The notes: a model not told the origin generated them from the sequence alone. 64,000 nucleotides of DNA from Costus lasius (GCA_027563935.2 JANVAS020000231.1:17502001-17566000), one strand, 5' to 3'; shown: positions 1-11,926, numbered from the stretch's first letter. Translations and numbers: made by a program.

Positions 1-3000
1 TTGTGGACACTGACTCTTCGAAAGATTCAGACCATGTCTGACTGGAAGATACCCCCTTTTAGAATTCTCTAAATGGAATCTTTATAGGACTTTATCGATG
101 TAAGTACTCTGGCATAGCCCGAGAAGCCCCTTAGATCTATCCCTGTAGATCTTCACACCTAATACATAGGCTGCTTCTCCTAGATCTTTCATCTGAAAAC
201 ATTTTCCCAACCATGCTTTAACAGCATGCAGTTCAGGAATATCGTTTCCAATGATCAAGATGTCATCGACGTAGAGGACTAGGAAAGTAATCACGCTCCC
301 ACTAAACCTCTTATATACACACGGGTCATCTTCGTTCTTGATGAAACCAAACTCAGAGATTGATTCATCAAAACGAATATTCCAGCTTCTAGATGCTTGT
401 TTAAGTCCATAAATGGACTTCTTTAACTTGCATATTTTATGACGATCTGATGGATTAGTGAAACCTTCAGGTTGTGTCATATACACATCCTCATCCAGAT
501 TTCCATTCAGGAAAGCCGTCTTCACATCCATCTGCCAGATCTCATAATCGTAATATGCTGCTATCGCGAAAAGAATCCGAATAGACTTAAACATGGCTAC
601 AGGTGAGAAAGTTTCATCATAATCTATCCCGTAGATTTGTTTGAAACCTTTCGCAACTAGCCTGCCTTTATAGGTAACCACGTTACCATCCATGTCAATC
701 TTCTTCTTGAAGATCCATTTACAGCCTATAGGGATTACTCCCAGAGGCGGATCAACCAAATCCCAGACTTGGTTATCTGACATGGAGTCCATCTCGGCTC
801 GCATAGCTTCAAGCCATCTAGCTGACTCCGGTCCACTGACCGCATCCGCATAAGTGAGGGGTTCATCATTATCAATGATGTAGACTCCGTCATAGCGCTC
901 AGGCTGTCGACGGATCCTTCCCGATCTACGCGGTTCCCGTGATATCTGAGCCTTAGATTGTTCAATAACCTGTTCTACCGGCTCAGGCACATCCAACTGT
1001 GCTTGACTACTTTGTCCTTCCTCTGGATTCTCATACAGCTTTATTTCTCTCCCACTGGCCTCTTGCAGAAGAAACTCCTTCTCAAGAAATATGGCCGTCC
1101 GAGCAACAAATACCTTGTTCTCTTTGGGATCGAAGAAATAATAACCCTTAGTTTCCTTAGGGTAACCGACAAAGATACATTTGTCAGATCTGCTCTCTAG
1201 TTTCCCAGAGGCGAGCTTTGTGACATAAGCCTCGCAACCCCAGATCTTAATAAATGTCAAGCTTGGCTGTTTCCCATACCATAACTCATATGGCGTCTTT
1301 GAAATGGCCTTGGATGGCACTCGGTTTAGTACCTTTGCAGCTGTTTCCAGTGCAAATCCCCAAAAGGAATATGGAAGAGTAGCCTGACTCATCATAGAAT
1401 GAACCATATCAAGTAACGTTCTATTTCTCCTCTCGGATACACCATTCCATTGGGGTGTTCCTGGTGGAGTGAGCTGTGAGATAATCCCACACTCCTTCAG
1501 ATAGTCAGTAAATTCTCGACTTAGGTATTCTCCACCTCGATCAGAACGAAGTGCCTTGATATTTCGGCCTAGCTGATTCTGTACTTCATTCTTGAACTCT
1601 TTGAACTTGTCAAAAGATTCACTTTTATGTCTCATAAGATAGACATACCCATATCTACTGAAATCATCAGTAAAGGTAATGAAGTACTGATAGCCACCTC
1701 TAGCATGTTTACTAAATGGCCCACACACATCACTGTGTATAAGGTCAAGTAAACCCGAAGCCCTTTGACCTTTGTTGGGAAAAGGAGCCTTCGTCATTTT
1801 ACCCATTAAACAAGCTTTGCATGTATCAATCTCCTCACAGGAGAATGATCCCAGCAGTCCATGATCATGCAACCGCTTAATGCGCTTCTTGTTAATATGG
1901 CCTAAACGACTATGCCATAGCAAGGTGCTGTCATCAGCATACTTGGCTTTCTTATTATCAATGTTTTGTATAGAAAATTCCATGTCCAACATGAATAACC
2001 TATTGTTAATTGAACCAGTAGCATAAACAATATTATCAAGAGTAAGATAACACTTTGAAATCTTGCATTCAAAGGAAAACCCTTTCCTGACAAGAGCAGG
2101 AATAGAGATAATATTTTTGGTAATACTGGGTACAAAGTAACAATTGTTTAATTCTAATACAATGCCAGATGGTAATGAGATGTAATAATCCCCTACAGCA
2201 ACAGCAGCAACCCGTGCCCCGTTTCCAACTCGTAGGTCCACCTCATGCTGTCCCACCTGTCTTCTTCTCTTGAGTTCCTGTACATTTGAACAAATGTGAA
2301 CTCCACATGCAGTGTCCAACACCCATGAAATAGAAGAAGATGAAACCATGACTTCCGTCACGTATATACCTGAGCCAGAAGCGATGCTTCCCCTCTTGTC
2401 TCCTTGGAGCGCTTTACAGTCCTTTTTCCAGTGACCCAGCTGGCCACAGTGGAAACATCTGTTGTCCTTCGACCGCTTTACCTTCTGTTTCAGAGCCTTG
2501 CTGTAATTCTTGACAGGGGCTTTGCCCTTCTTCCCCTTCTTCTTGTTCCTAGAAGGAACCATTAAGACAGAGGTTGAAGGCTTTCCCTTCAGAGTCTCCT
2601 CAGTAGTCAAGAGCATATTCAGCAGCTCTGCCGGAGTACAATCGATTTTGTTCATATTAAAGTTAATAATGAACGCATCGAAAGAGGGCGGGAGAGACTG
2701 CAGAATAATATCTACAGCAAGCTCTTGGTTGATGGTATGCCCCAGTTTCTCTAGAGCCTCCTTGTGCCCAATCATCTTGAGCACGTGAGCTCCCACTGGG
2801 CTCCCTTCAGCCAGTTTGCTCTGAAAGAAAAGCTTTGTCAGATTATAGCGTTCTGTCCTCGCCTGTGCAGCATACAGCATCTTGAGGTTCGCTATAATTT
2901 CTATAGCCGACATATCCTCATGCTGACGCTGCAGCGGTGGCGTCATAGACGCTAGCATCAGGCAAGCGACATCAATGCTATCATTGACGTGCTTTTCATA

Positions 3001-3174
3001 GGCATCGCGAACCGCCCTTGCGGCGTTCGCAGCGGGTTGAGGCGGCACAGCCGTCTCGAGGACATACAGTTTCCTCTCAGCCTTAAGAACGATCTTAAGG
3101 TGTCCGAACCAGTCTGAGAAGTTTGGCCCAGCAAACTTCTCCCTTTCCAGTAGGGATCGCACATTGAAGCTCAT
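1..3174 (-). pseudogene. Copia gag-pol polyprotein of copy A, nonsense mutation, 3' part outside window
   Basis: Gag, aspartic protease, integrase and reverse transcriptase in a single frame read leftwards from the ATG at 3174. Seen: Gag domain, a CCHC zinc knuckle (CFHCGQLGHWKKDC), protease site LDTACG, integrase zinc-binding His/Cys region, integrase catalytic region with SDVCGPF, RSDRGGEY and GVSERRNR, and reverse transcriptase box YVDDILIIG. The frame is open for 1030 codons and stops at a TAA at 82-84, where intact copy D has Glu; the same frame continues to position 1 with recognisable pol sequence. The RNase H part would lie outside. The start is the first ATG of the frame and matches copies B, D and H. 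With the stop, RNase H could not be made, so this copy is probably not autonomous. Confidence 0.92.
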
Positions 3175-3480
3175 GGTGTTCGTTGCTGCAGGTATCTACA
3201 ACAATGCAAGAACAGCAAGGTCAGTATCAATGTTAAGAATCAATCAGGACTTAAGAATGATTCTTTTTCTCACTATTTTATCTGGCTGAAAAATCCAGCA
3301 AAACAGCCCGAAAGAGTAGAACTCTTTTAGTGAGATGGGATCCAGATTTTATACTTGGTCTCCGCGTCCCGCTCAGGCGAGATAAGTTGCACAGAGAGTA
3401 CAAGCACTAATCTCTGGTAGGCTATCCCAGCCAATCGCCAACCCGTGCGATTCCCCTTCATCTGGGCAATCCAGCAGACT

Positions 3481-3713
3481 GTGCCAACTGAGTTGGTACA
3501 ACACAGTCTCTGATCCCACAGATGGCTGCCTCCATGTGCTACCATAAGCGCCACATATGTAGCCTACATGGTCAAGCTGACCCGACCTACTCCCTGGACC
3601 ACCACGTGCTATGCTGAGCAACGAGAAGCGATAAATCCCTTCTCTGTAACACGCAGGTGAAATCACACACCGTCTGAAGATAGATAGACGTGCCCACTGA
3701 GTGGGTACAACAC
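3481..3713 (-). repeat. Duplicated hairpin in leader A with compensatory differences
   Basis: GTGCCAACTGAGTTGGTAC starts at 3481 and GTGCCCACTGAGTGGGTAC at 3690, both followed by AACAC. Each is a hairpin (CCAACT/AGTTGG and CCCACT/AGTGGG). The only two differences inside the unit pair with each other in the stem (A-T versus C-G). The same pair occurs in copies B (about 8781 and 8999) and D (about 28254 and 28463). Confidence 0.7.
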
Positions 3714-4045
3714 GGCTCCAACGATAATCAGAACAGTGAGGTTTCGCGTCAGAAGGCATACGAGCTTGATATTTTAGCGTTGGATTTTAACGGTCTTTTA
3801 TCTTCTTCACTATCATGCAATTCCTATGGTGATAGCAGAAGATAAATAAATCATGCTGTTCTACTTATTTAAACAATAAAAGAAAGCATGGATCTTATGT
3901 GGTAAAAGCCCATAGCCTAAGTAAGACCTTAATTAACTTAAGTCTTCACTTGCTTTTCTTCATGGGGCTTTTGCTGCTCATCTGGCCCAAACCAGGGCCT
4001 AAGCGCCATTTGCAGCTGAGGTGCGCCCACCAGGGAAAATGCGCC

Positions 4046-4118
4046 TGGTCCCAGAGTCGAACCCTGGACCTCCCACCTGGTCAAGCCACTGCTGCATGCG
4101 CCTTTGCCAACTGTGCTT
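4046..4118 (-). other. tRNA-like module in leader A
   Basis: On the element's sense strand the block begins with an A-box-like AGCACAGTTGGC and ends with a B-box-like GGTTCGACTCT flanked by complementary arms (GGTCCAG and CTGGGACC). Spacing between the boxes is about 40 nt, as in tRNA genes and SINE heads. It is not a gene for a working tRNA: the acceptor stem and anticodon arm are not well formed. Most likely a tRNA-derived or SINE-derived segment captured in the leader. Confidence 0.5.
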
Positions 4119-4124
4119 TGTGCT

Positions 4125-4263
4125 CATGTCTGATTAAACTTACAATTTAATCTATCTAGACATGATTGACTCGCAGGTCAATTACACATTATAAATTAAA
4201 TAAAAGTGATTCGCAGATCACAATAATATTAAATTTACAATTAACCAGGCACGCAGGCCCCAG
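4125..4263 (-). other. Hairpin array in leader A (CTGCGN loops)
   Basis: On the plus strand, four inverted repeats in a row: CATGTC...GACATG (4125-4164); ATTGAC-TCGCAG-GTCAAT (4165-4182); GTGAT-TCGCAG-ATCAC (4206-4221); GGC-ACGCAG-GCC (4248-4259). In the sense RNA the last three have the loop CTGCGN on unrelated stems. Positions 4246-4263 are the reverse complement of CTGGGGCCTGCGTGCCTG, a string also found in the LTRs of Gypsy element E. Confidence 0.65.
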
Positions 4264-4954
4264 CACAGCACACATTAACACGGGCAGCCCACATAAGATT
4301 AAATAAACAAACATATGCCTACAATCAACATGTGATCCAAAAGAAAATAAAATTTTCGAAAACCCCATTGGCATCAATTTTAATTTTCTTATGTGCCCTT
4401 ACAACCTTACAATGGTTCATTGATAGGGATCCACTCATCCATCTAGTCAGATCGACTGCCCTTGCATGCACCAAGTCCTAACTGACTTGAGTTGACCTAA
4501 TGGTCAACCATGCATGCGCAAAGGGCTGAACAACCCTCATGAGTGTCGGCAAGCAGGTGTGACCCCGGGCCTAACTCATGTGTGTTCAGTAGCCGTCTCA
4601 ACCAGACCTCGTTACACGCCCTTGATGCAGTCGACCTATAGCCACCTCATGCTTGCGCACAGGTGCTATCTGGTCAACCCATCTAGGCTGTCAGATGGTC
4701 TGATCAGACTATTTTGATCCAACCTAGAAGATGCTTTCAACCCCATCAACCCATCTAAGGGTTTAATGTAAGGCCTTAGGTCTAGATGAGGCGCGCACAT
4801 GATATTTTGATTTGTCAAAACAAGCGCCAACAAACATGCGCATACATCTAAATAAAACTAGCATGTAGTTTTGCGGCATGTGATTAGATCTAAGCATAGC
4901 AAACGCAAACAAGGATCACATAAAGGCAATCAAATGAGCATATACAGAACCGTG

Positions 4955-4966
4955 GCTCTGATACCA
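4955..4966 (-). promoter_or_regulatory. Primer binding site of copy A
   Basis: The minus strand reads TGGTATCAGAGC, the usual site complementary to the 3' end of plant initiator tRNA-Met, two bases from the LTR. Confidence 0.92.
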
Positions 4967-4968
4967 AT

Positions 4969-6648
4969 AGTAAGGGTCCCCTTCGAGGGGGAGCGCAAGC
5001 AGATCAAACCCTAAAGGGGGTGCATGTAAATTCTTTTGGCAGCGGAATTAGGGTTTTATCAAGATCGCATGAATATATGTTCATATGATCAACCTTAAGA
5101 CGTTGTAAAGATCGAAAGAAGATCTCATACCATAGCCATCGGTTTGATGGAGCCTTGGAAGCAAAGGCGCAAATGAACCTTCTCCAAAGTTGACGCACAC
5201 AAGAAGATGCCGCCTACTTCCTTTGGCGTTCCTTGTGCTAGCAAGTGCCCAAGGTGTCCTTGACGTATGGAAGGGATGAGATCGCTTGGTGCCTTCACCG
5301 AGACCTCCTCTTCGTCAACTACCTCAATCCACGAGAGTATGTGCGTTCACCACCAAGCGAACGCTTTGACGTTGAGGTGTAGAGGCGTTTTGGGCGTTAA
5401 GGCGTTGAGGCCTTCATGACTTTCCATTAATGGAAATCATGCGCCATGATCTCATAACCGATCAAAGAAAACGCTTTCAACCAATGAACCAAGCGTTCAC
5501 ACATGTGAACCGGTTCAAGCAAATCGAATGCATTTCAATTTTGGTTCAAAGATCAATTAACCCAAGCATTGGTTTAGATCACCGTTAAACCCTAAGGCTC
5601 CAGATCCAACCGTTCATCTCCTGATGCTTCTGATCTCACCGATCTAGCATCAACTCTCTCGATCAAAGCTTACCGATCTCAAGCCCTAATCAATCAAACA
5701 TGATTAGACCAGATCTCACTTATAATCAGAGCTTATAATCCCTTTAAACTGAACCCAAATAATTCAGTCCACACGATCTGACTCAAGTAAGCCATATCAT
5801 CAAATTGTAACGATAACTTTCATTATCACGATCAGTGAGGGGTATCTAGCAACACATCACTGTCTCCCGATATAAAGGAAAGAGTCTTCCAAGACTACAC
5901 CCAAACCATAGCACAAGTGTGAATCAACTTCACAAGGCATGCATATATCCTTTGCCACTGGATGTTCTTATTGGACAAGCAAGTCAAGCTTGTAACTCCA
6001 ATATTATGAGCATGATTAGATCAGATGAACACTGTCACCTGGGTGTGGCCATACACTTTCTCAATCATCTCATTCAAGGGGGGCCCCTTTAGAACATCAC
6101 ACTCCTTAAACAAGGAGACGGCAATCCTGTATCTATCACTAGTGCCCTAACCTGACTCATGATCATTATCCAAGATAGTCTATAACCATTATGTTTCAAA
6201 TGATATTGAACAACCTCAAAACAATGACAATCATCATTTAGAAACACAAGTGATCTCAAGTCAGAGGACATGTGCCACTTGATGCAAACAAGGATTATTC
6301 ACATTGTGACAAACAATTGAATATCCTAGTAGGGTCTGTCCAGTACATCCAATGTACCCATGAGTCTACATCTTATTCCATGCTCGAAGCATCCTATAAG
6401 ATTAGAACACATATTAGTCTTAATCATATCAAGGTTGTCTCATGTTCACCAAGATATTTCGACTAAGGACTTTACAGCATGTCAGCCCAGCTGAACAGCT
6501 TTGAGACATTATTCAGAAGTACACTTATTACAGCAGACAAGGTAACAAACTGAATAACAACCATGCCTTTATAAACATAAGAGTTTATTACATGATACTG
6601 ATACAATCCCAAGGCCTCAAACATTAGCCTTAAGGGCATACCCCAATA
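4969..6648 (-). repeat. 5' LTR of copy A
   Basis: About 1.68 kb, aligning with the other Copia-1 LTRs. On the minus strand it begins TATTGGGG where complete copies have TGTTGGGG, and at the primer-site end it has AG where the others have TG on the plus strand. A stretch of about 30 bp present in other copies (GTGCGACCCTAAGGG region) is missing near 5808. No coding sequence is seen. The small open frames in it are inherited LTR sequence. Confidence 0.9.
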
Positions 6649-8483
6649 GCAGCTGTTTCCAGTGCAAATCCCCAAAAGGAGTAAGGTAGAGTAGCCTGAC
6701 TCATCATAGAACGAACCATATCCAGTAAGGTTCTATTTCTCCTCTCAGATACACCATTCCACTGCGGTGTTCCTGGCGGAGTGAGCTGTGAGATAATCCC
6801 ACACTCTTTTAGATAGTCAGTAAACGCATGACTCAAGTATTCTCCACCTCGATCAGAACGAAGTGCCTTGATATTTCGGCCTAGCTGATTCTGTACTTCA
6901 TTTTTGAACTCTTTGAACTTGTCAAAAGATTCACTCTTATGTCTCATAAGATAGACATAACCATATCTACTGAAATCATTAGTAAAGGTAATGAAGTACT
7001 GATAGCCACCTCTGGCATGTTTACTAAATGGCCCACACACATCACTGTGTATAAGGTCAAGTAAACCTGAAGCCCTTTGACCTTTGTTAGGAAAAGGAGA
7101 CTTCGTCATTTTACCCATTAAACAAGCTTTGCATGTATCAATCTCCTCATAGGAGAATGATCCCAGCAGTCCATGATTATGCAACCGCTTAATGCGCTTC
7201 TTGTTAATATGGCCTAAACGACTATGCCATAGCAAGGTGCTGTCATCAGCATACTTGGCTTTCTTATTATCAATGTTTTGTATAGAATATTCCATGTCCA
7301 ACATGAATAACCCATTGTTAATTGAACCAGTAGCATAAACAATATTATCAAGAGTAAGATAACACTTTGAAATCTTGCATTCAAAGGAAAACCCTTTCCT
7401 GACAAGAGCAGGAATAGTGATAATATTTTTGGTAATACTGGGTACAAAGTAACAATTGTTTAATTCTAATACAATGCCAGATGGTAATGAGATGTAATAA
7501 TCCCCTACAGCAACAGCAGCAACCCGTGCCCCGTTGCCAACTCGTAGGTCCACCTCATGCTGTCCCACCTGTCTTCTTCTCTTGAGTTCCTGTACATTTG
7601 AACAAATGTGAACTCCACATGCAGTGTCCAACACCCATGAAATAGAAGAAGAGGATATCATGACTTCAGTCACAAATATACCTGAGCCAGAAGCGATGCT
7701 TCCCTTCTTGTCTCCTTGGAGCGCTTTACAGTCCTTTTTCTAGTGACCCAGCTGGCCACAGTGGAAACATCTGTATTCCTTTGACCGCTTAACCTTCTGT
7801 TTCAGAGCCTTGTTGTAGTTCTTGACTGGGGCTTTGCCCTTCTTCCCCTTCTTCTTGTTCCTGGAAGGAACCATTAAGACAGAGGTTGAAGGCTTTCCCT
7901 TCAGAGTTTCCTCAGTAGTCAAGAGCATATTCAGCAACTCTGCCAGAGTACAATCGATTTTGTTCATATTAAAGTTAATAATGAACGCATCGAAAGAAGG
8001 CGGAAGAGACTGCAGAATAATGTCTACAGCAAGCTCCTGATTGATGGTATGCCCCAGTTTCTCCAGAGCCTCCTTGTGCCCAATCATCTTGAGCACGTGA
8101 GCTCCCACTGGGCTCCCTTCAGCCAGTTTGCTCTGAAAGAAAAGCTTGGTCAAATTATAGCGTTCAGTCCTCGCCAGTGCAGCATACATCTTGAGGTTTG
8201 CTATAATTTCTATAGTAGACATATCCTCATGCTGACGCTGCAGCGGTGGCGTCATAGACGCTAGCATCAGGCAAGCGACATCAATGCTATCATTGACATG
8301 CTTTTCATAGGCTTCACGAACCGCCCTTGCGGCGTTCGCAGCGGGTTGAGGCGGCACAGCCATGTCCAGGACATACAGTTTCCTCTCTGCCTTAAGAACA
8401 ATCTTAAGGTGTCCGTACCAGTCTGAGAAGTTTGGCCCAGCAAACTTCTCCCTTTCCAGTAGGGATCGCACATTGAAGCTCAT
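6649..8483 (-). pseudogene. Copia gag-pol of copy B, nonsense and insertion-truncated
   Basis: Gag starts at ATG 8483, as in the other copies. The frame stops at a TAG at 7740-7742, inside the zinc knuckle, where the other copies have Trp (CFHCGQLGH then stop). The same frame then runs on through the protease (LDTACG), integrase zinc-binding region and catalytic residues (SDVCGPF, RSDRGGEY, GVSERRNR) until the LTR of A cuts it at 6649. A three-base deletion in gag removes one residue relative to D. The nonsense change is C to T on the plus strand in a CAG context. Confidence 0.9.
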
Positions 8484-9357
8484 GGTGTTCGTTGCTGCAG
8501 GAATCTACAACAATGCAAGAACAGCAAGGTCAGTATCAATGTTTAGAATCAATCCAGGACTTAAGAAAGATTCTTTTCTCACTATTTTATCTGACTGAAA
8601 AATCCATTAAAACAGTCCGAAAGAGTAACACTCTTTTAGTGAGATGGGATCCAGATTTTATACTTGGTCTCCGCGTCCCACTCAGGCGAGATAAGATGCA
8701 CAGAGAGTACAAGTACTAATCTCTGGTAGGCAGTCCCTGCCAATCGCCAACCCGTGCGATTCCCCTTCATCTGGGCAATCCAGCAGACTGTGCCAACTGA
8801 GTTGGTACAACACAGTCTCTGATCCCACAGATGGCTGCCTCCATATGGCTAACATATGCCCCATATGTAGCCTACATGGTCAAGCTGACCTGACCTACTC
8901 CCTGGACCACCACGTGCTATGCTGAGCAACGAGAAGCGATAAATCCCTTCTCTGTAACACGCAGGTGAAATCACACACCGTCTGAAGATAGATAGGCGTG
9001 CCCACTGAGTGGGTACAACACGGCCCCAACGATAGTCAGAACAGGGAGGTTTCGCGCCAGAAGGCATTACGTGCTTGATATTTTAGCTTTGGATTTTAAC
9101 GGTCTTTTATCTTCTTACTATGAGGCAAAACCTATGGCTATAGCAGAAGATAAATAACTCATGCAATTCTAATTATTTAAACAATAAAAGAATGCAAGCT
9201 GACCTTATGTGGTAAAAGCCCATTAAGGCTAGGTAAGACCTTAATACACTTAAGTCTTCACTTGCTTTTCTTCATGGGACTTTTGCTTCTCATCTGGTCC
9301 AGCCCAGGGCCCTAGCGCCCATTGCAGCTCAGGTGCGTTCACCAGGTGAATGCGCAT

Positions 9358-9433
9358 GTCCAAGGGTCGAACCCTAGACCTCCCACCTGGTCAAGCCATT
9401 AGCTGCATGCGCCTCTGCCAAGTGTGCTCAGTG
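9358..9433 (-). other. tRNA-like module in leader B
   Basis: The sense strand has A-box-like TGAGCACACTTGGC and B-box-like GGTTCGACCCT about 40 nt apart, in the same place as in A, C and D. A tRNA-related segment, not a functional tRNA gene. Confidence 0.5.
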
Positions 9434-9435
9434 CT

Positions 9436-9575
9436 CTTGTCTGATTAAATTACATTTCAATCTATCTAGACAAGATTGACGCGCAGGTCAATTACATCTT
9501 ATAAATTTAATACAATGTGATTCGCAGATCACAAATAAATATTAATTTATAATTAACCAGGCACGCAGGCCCCAG
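9436..9575 (-). other. Hairpin array in leader B (CTGCGN loops)
   Basis: Plus strand: CTTGTC...GACAAG (9436-9474); ATTGAC-GCGCAG-GTCAAT (9475-9492); GTGAT-TCGCAG-ATCAC (9517-9532); GGC-ACGCAG-GCC (9560-9571). The outer stem has T-A where A and C have A-T, with both partners changed. The loop core CGCAG is unchanged. Confidence 0.65.
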
Positions 9576-10291
9576 CACAGCACACATTAAAGGGCAACCC
9601 ACATAAGATGAAATAAACAAGCATATGGCATCAATCAACATGTGATCCATTACAAAGAAAATAAAATTTTGAAAACCCATTGGCATCAATTTTACTTTTC
9701 TTATGTGCCCTACAACCTTATAACGGTCCATTGATAGGGATCCACTCATCATGTCTAGTTAGATCCATGCCCTTGCATGCACCAAGTCTTAACTGACTTG
9801 CGTTGACCTAATGGTCAACCATGCATGCGCCAAGGGCTGAACAACCAACATGAGTTCTGGCAAGCGGGTGTGACCCCGGGCCTAACTCATGTGTGTTCAC
9901 TGGTTGTCTCAACCAGACCTCGCTACACGCCTGTGATGCAGTCGACCTATAGCCACCTCATGCTTGCGCAGAGGTGCCATCTAGTCGACCCATCTAGGCT
10001 GTCAGATGGTCTGATCAGACTATTTGGATCCAACCTAGAGGATGATTTCAACCCCATCAACCCGTCTAAGGGTTTACAGTAGGCGCTTAGATCTAAGTGA
10101 AGCGCGCAAGATGATATAATTTTTGACAAACAAAAACCTAACAAGCGCCAACACAATATAACATGCACATCACACATGCGCCAACATCTAATAGCATAGT
10201 ATGTATTTTCGCATGTGATAAAGTAGATCTAAGCAACGCAAACAAGGATCACACAACATGAAGCAATCATATAGACATATAACAACCGCAT

Positions 10292-10303
10292 GCTCTGATA
10301 CCA
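10292..10303 (-). promoter_or_regulatory. Primer binding site of copy B
   Basis: TGGTATCAGAGC on the minus strand, complementary to initiator tRNA-Met, two bases from the LTR. Confidence 0.92.
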
Positions 10304-10305
10304 AT

Positions 10306-11926
10306 TGAAAAGACCCCTAAATCTAGGGGGCCGAAACCCTAAGGGTGGCGCAAAAGAAAGTTTTCGCATGGGAAGCTAGGGTTTCAACAATAATCGCATA
10401 TATGTTTATATGATCAACCTCTTATAGTTAGGAATCATACCATAGCCATTTCGATTGGATGGCGTCAAGGAAGAAGAGATTCGAATGAAACTCCTCCAAA
10501 AGGTGCGCACACAAGGTGATGCCGCCTACTCCTTGAGATCCTTGTGCTAGCAAGGTTCTTCAAGGGTCTTTGATCGAATCAAAGGGATGAGATGTCTTCT
10601 TCCACTTGGCCGAGACCTCTCCAAGACGTGAAGGAAGCTTTTCACTCGTGAGAGAGCGTCGAGAGCAAGAGTCAAAATAGCAAGCCATGAAGAGCATGCG
10701 CCCACTTCTTCATAACCGACAATAACGCTTCAAAGATTAAACCATGCGTTCATTCTCTTGAACCGGTTTAATCTAATTGACCCAACTCAATTTGGTTCAA
10801 AGACCAAATCAAACCAAGCCAAGCCATGGTCTAGACCTTCTATGAACCAAATGGCTCATGATCTAACCGTTCATCTCCTGATGCTCTTGATCTCACCGAT
10901 CTAGCATCCAATCTCTCGATCGAAGCTTACCGATCTCAAGCCCTAATCAATCAAACATGATCAGACCAGATCTCACTTACAATCAGAGTCTAAATCCCTT
11001 TAAACTGAACTTAATCAATTCAGTCCATACGATCTGACTTAAGTAAGCCATATCATCAAATTGTGCGACCCGGAGGGTTTCCTTTAAATGTCGGTAACGA
11101 TAACTCACGTTATCACGATCAGTGAGGGGTATCTAGCAACACATCACTGTCTCCCGATATAAAGGAAAGAGTCTTCCAAGACTACACCCAAACCACAGCA
11201 CAAGTGTGAATCCATTTCATAAGGCATACAAATTTCCTTTGCCACTGGATGTTCTTATTGGACAAGCGTGTCAAGCCTGTAACTCCAATATGATGAGCAT
11301 GATTAGATCAGATGAACATAGTCACCTGGGTATGGCTATACACTTTCTCAATCATCTCATCCAGGGGGGGCCCCATAGAACATCATGCTCCTTAAACAAA
11401 GAGACGGCAATCCTATATCTATCACCAGTGCCCTAACCTGACTCATGATCATTATCCAAGATAGTCTATAACCATTATGTTTCAAATGATATTGAACTAC
11501 CTCAAAACAATGACAATCATCATTTAGAAACACAAGTGATCTCAAGTCAGAGGAAGTATGCCATTTGTTGCATACAAGGATTATTCACATTGTGACAAGC
11601 AATTGAATATCCTAGTAGGGTCTGTCCAGTACATCCAATGTACCCATGAGTCTACATCTTATTCCATGCTCGAAGCATCCTATAAGATTAGAACACACAT
11701 TAGTCTTAACCATATCAAGGCTGTCTCATGTTCACCAAGATATCTCGACTAAGGACATATAGCATGTCAGCCTAGCTGAACAGCATTGAGACATTATTCA
11801 GAAGCACAGTTATTGCAGCAGACAATGTAACAAACTGAATAACAACCATTGCCTTTATAAAACATAAGAGTTTATACATGATACTGATAGTATCCCAAGG
11901 CCTCAAACATTAGCCTTAAGGGCATA
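10306..11926 (-). repeat. 5' LTR of copy B, outer end lost
   Basis: Starts TGAAAAGACC at the primer-site side and aligns with the other Copia-1 LTRs as far as GGGCATA at 11926. It then passes directly into leader sequence of copy C; the terminal eight bases CCCCAACA are missing. Confidence 0.88.

Larger units (their letters stand above)
3175..4954 (-). other. Long 5' leader of copy A
   Basis: Untranslated stretch of about 1.78 kb between the primer site and gag, with no open frame shared between the copies. It aligns by eye over its length with the leaders of B, C and D. It contains the structured elements listed separately: a duplicated hairpin, a tRNA-like module and a CTGCGN-loop hairpin array. 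Such a leader is long for a Copia element. Confidence 0.8.
1..6648 (-). mobile_element. Copia-1 copy A, truncated by the window edge
   Basis: Ty1/Copia LTR retrotransposon on the minus strand. Seen, in element order from the right: 5' LTR, primer site, 1.8-kb leader, and gag-pol up to the reverse transcriptase, where the window ends. The right LTR end abuts the pol gene of copy B in mid-frame, so A is inferred to have inserted into B. The first five bases outside A are GCAGC, which should recur beyond the left edge after the 3' LTR of A if this is right. Confidence 0.9.
8484..10291 (-). other. Long 5' leader of copy B
   Basis: About 1.8 kb, aligning with leaders A, C and D. It carries the duplicated hairpin (8781 and 8999 regions), tRNA-like module and hairpin array. 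No protein-coding signal is shared with other copies. Confidence 0.8.
6649..11926 (-). mobile_element. Copia-1 copy B, cut by copy A
   Basis: 5' LTR, primer site, leader, gag, protease and most of integrase on the minus strand. Pol stops abruptly at 6649, where the LTR of A begins; the rest of B should lie beyond A, left of the window. The outer end of its LTR joins the leader of copy C without the usual terminal CCCCAACA, so B is inferred to have inserted into C and then lost a few terminal bases. Confidence 0.85.

Noticed and set aside
4046..4118. A functional tRNA gene
   Set aside because: A and B boxes are present, but acceptor and anticodon stems are not well formed, and the block is part of a repeated transposon leader.
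6272..6466. A 64-codon antisense open frame in Copia-1 LTRs, alike in five LTRs
   Set aside because: It is kept only because the LTRs are closely similar. It is broken by a frameshift in C and a stop in G and resembles no protein family I know.
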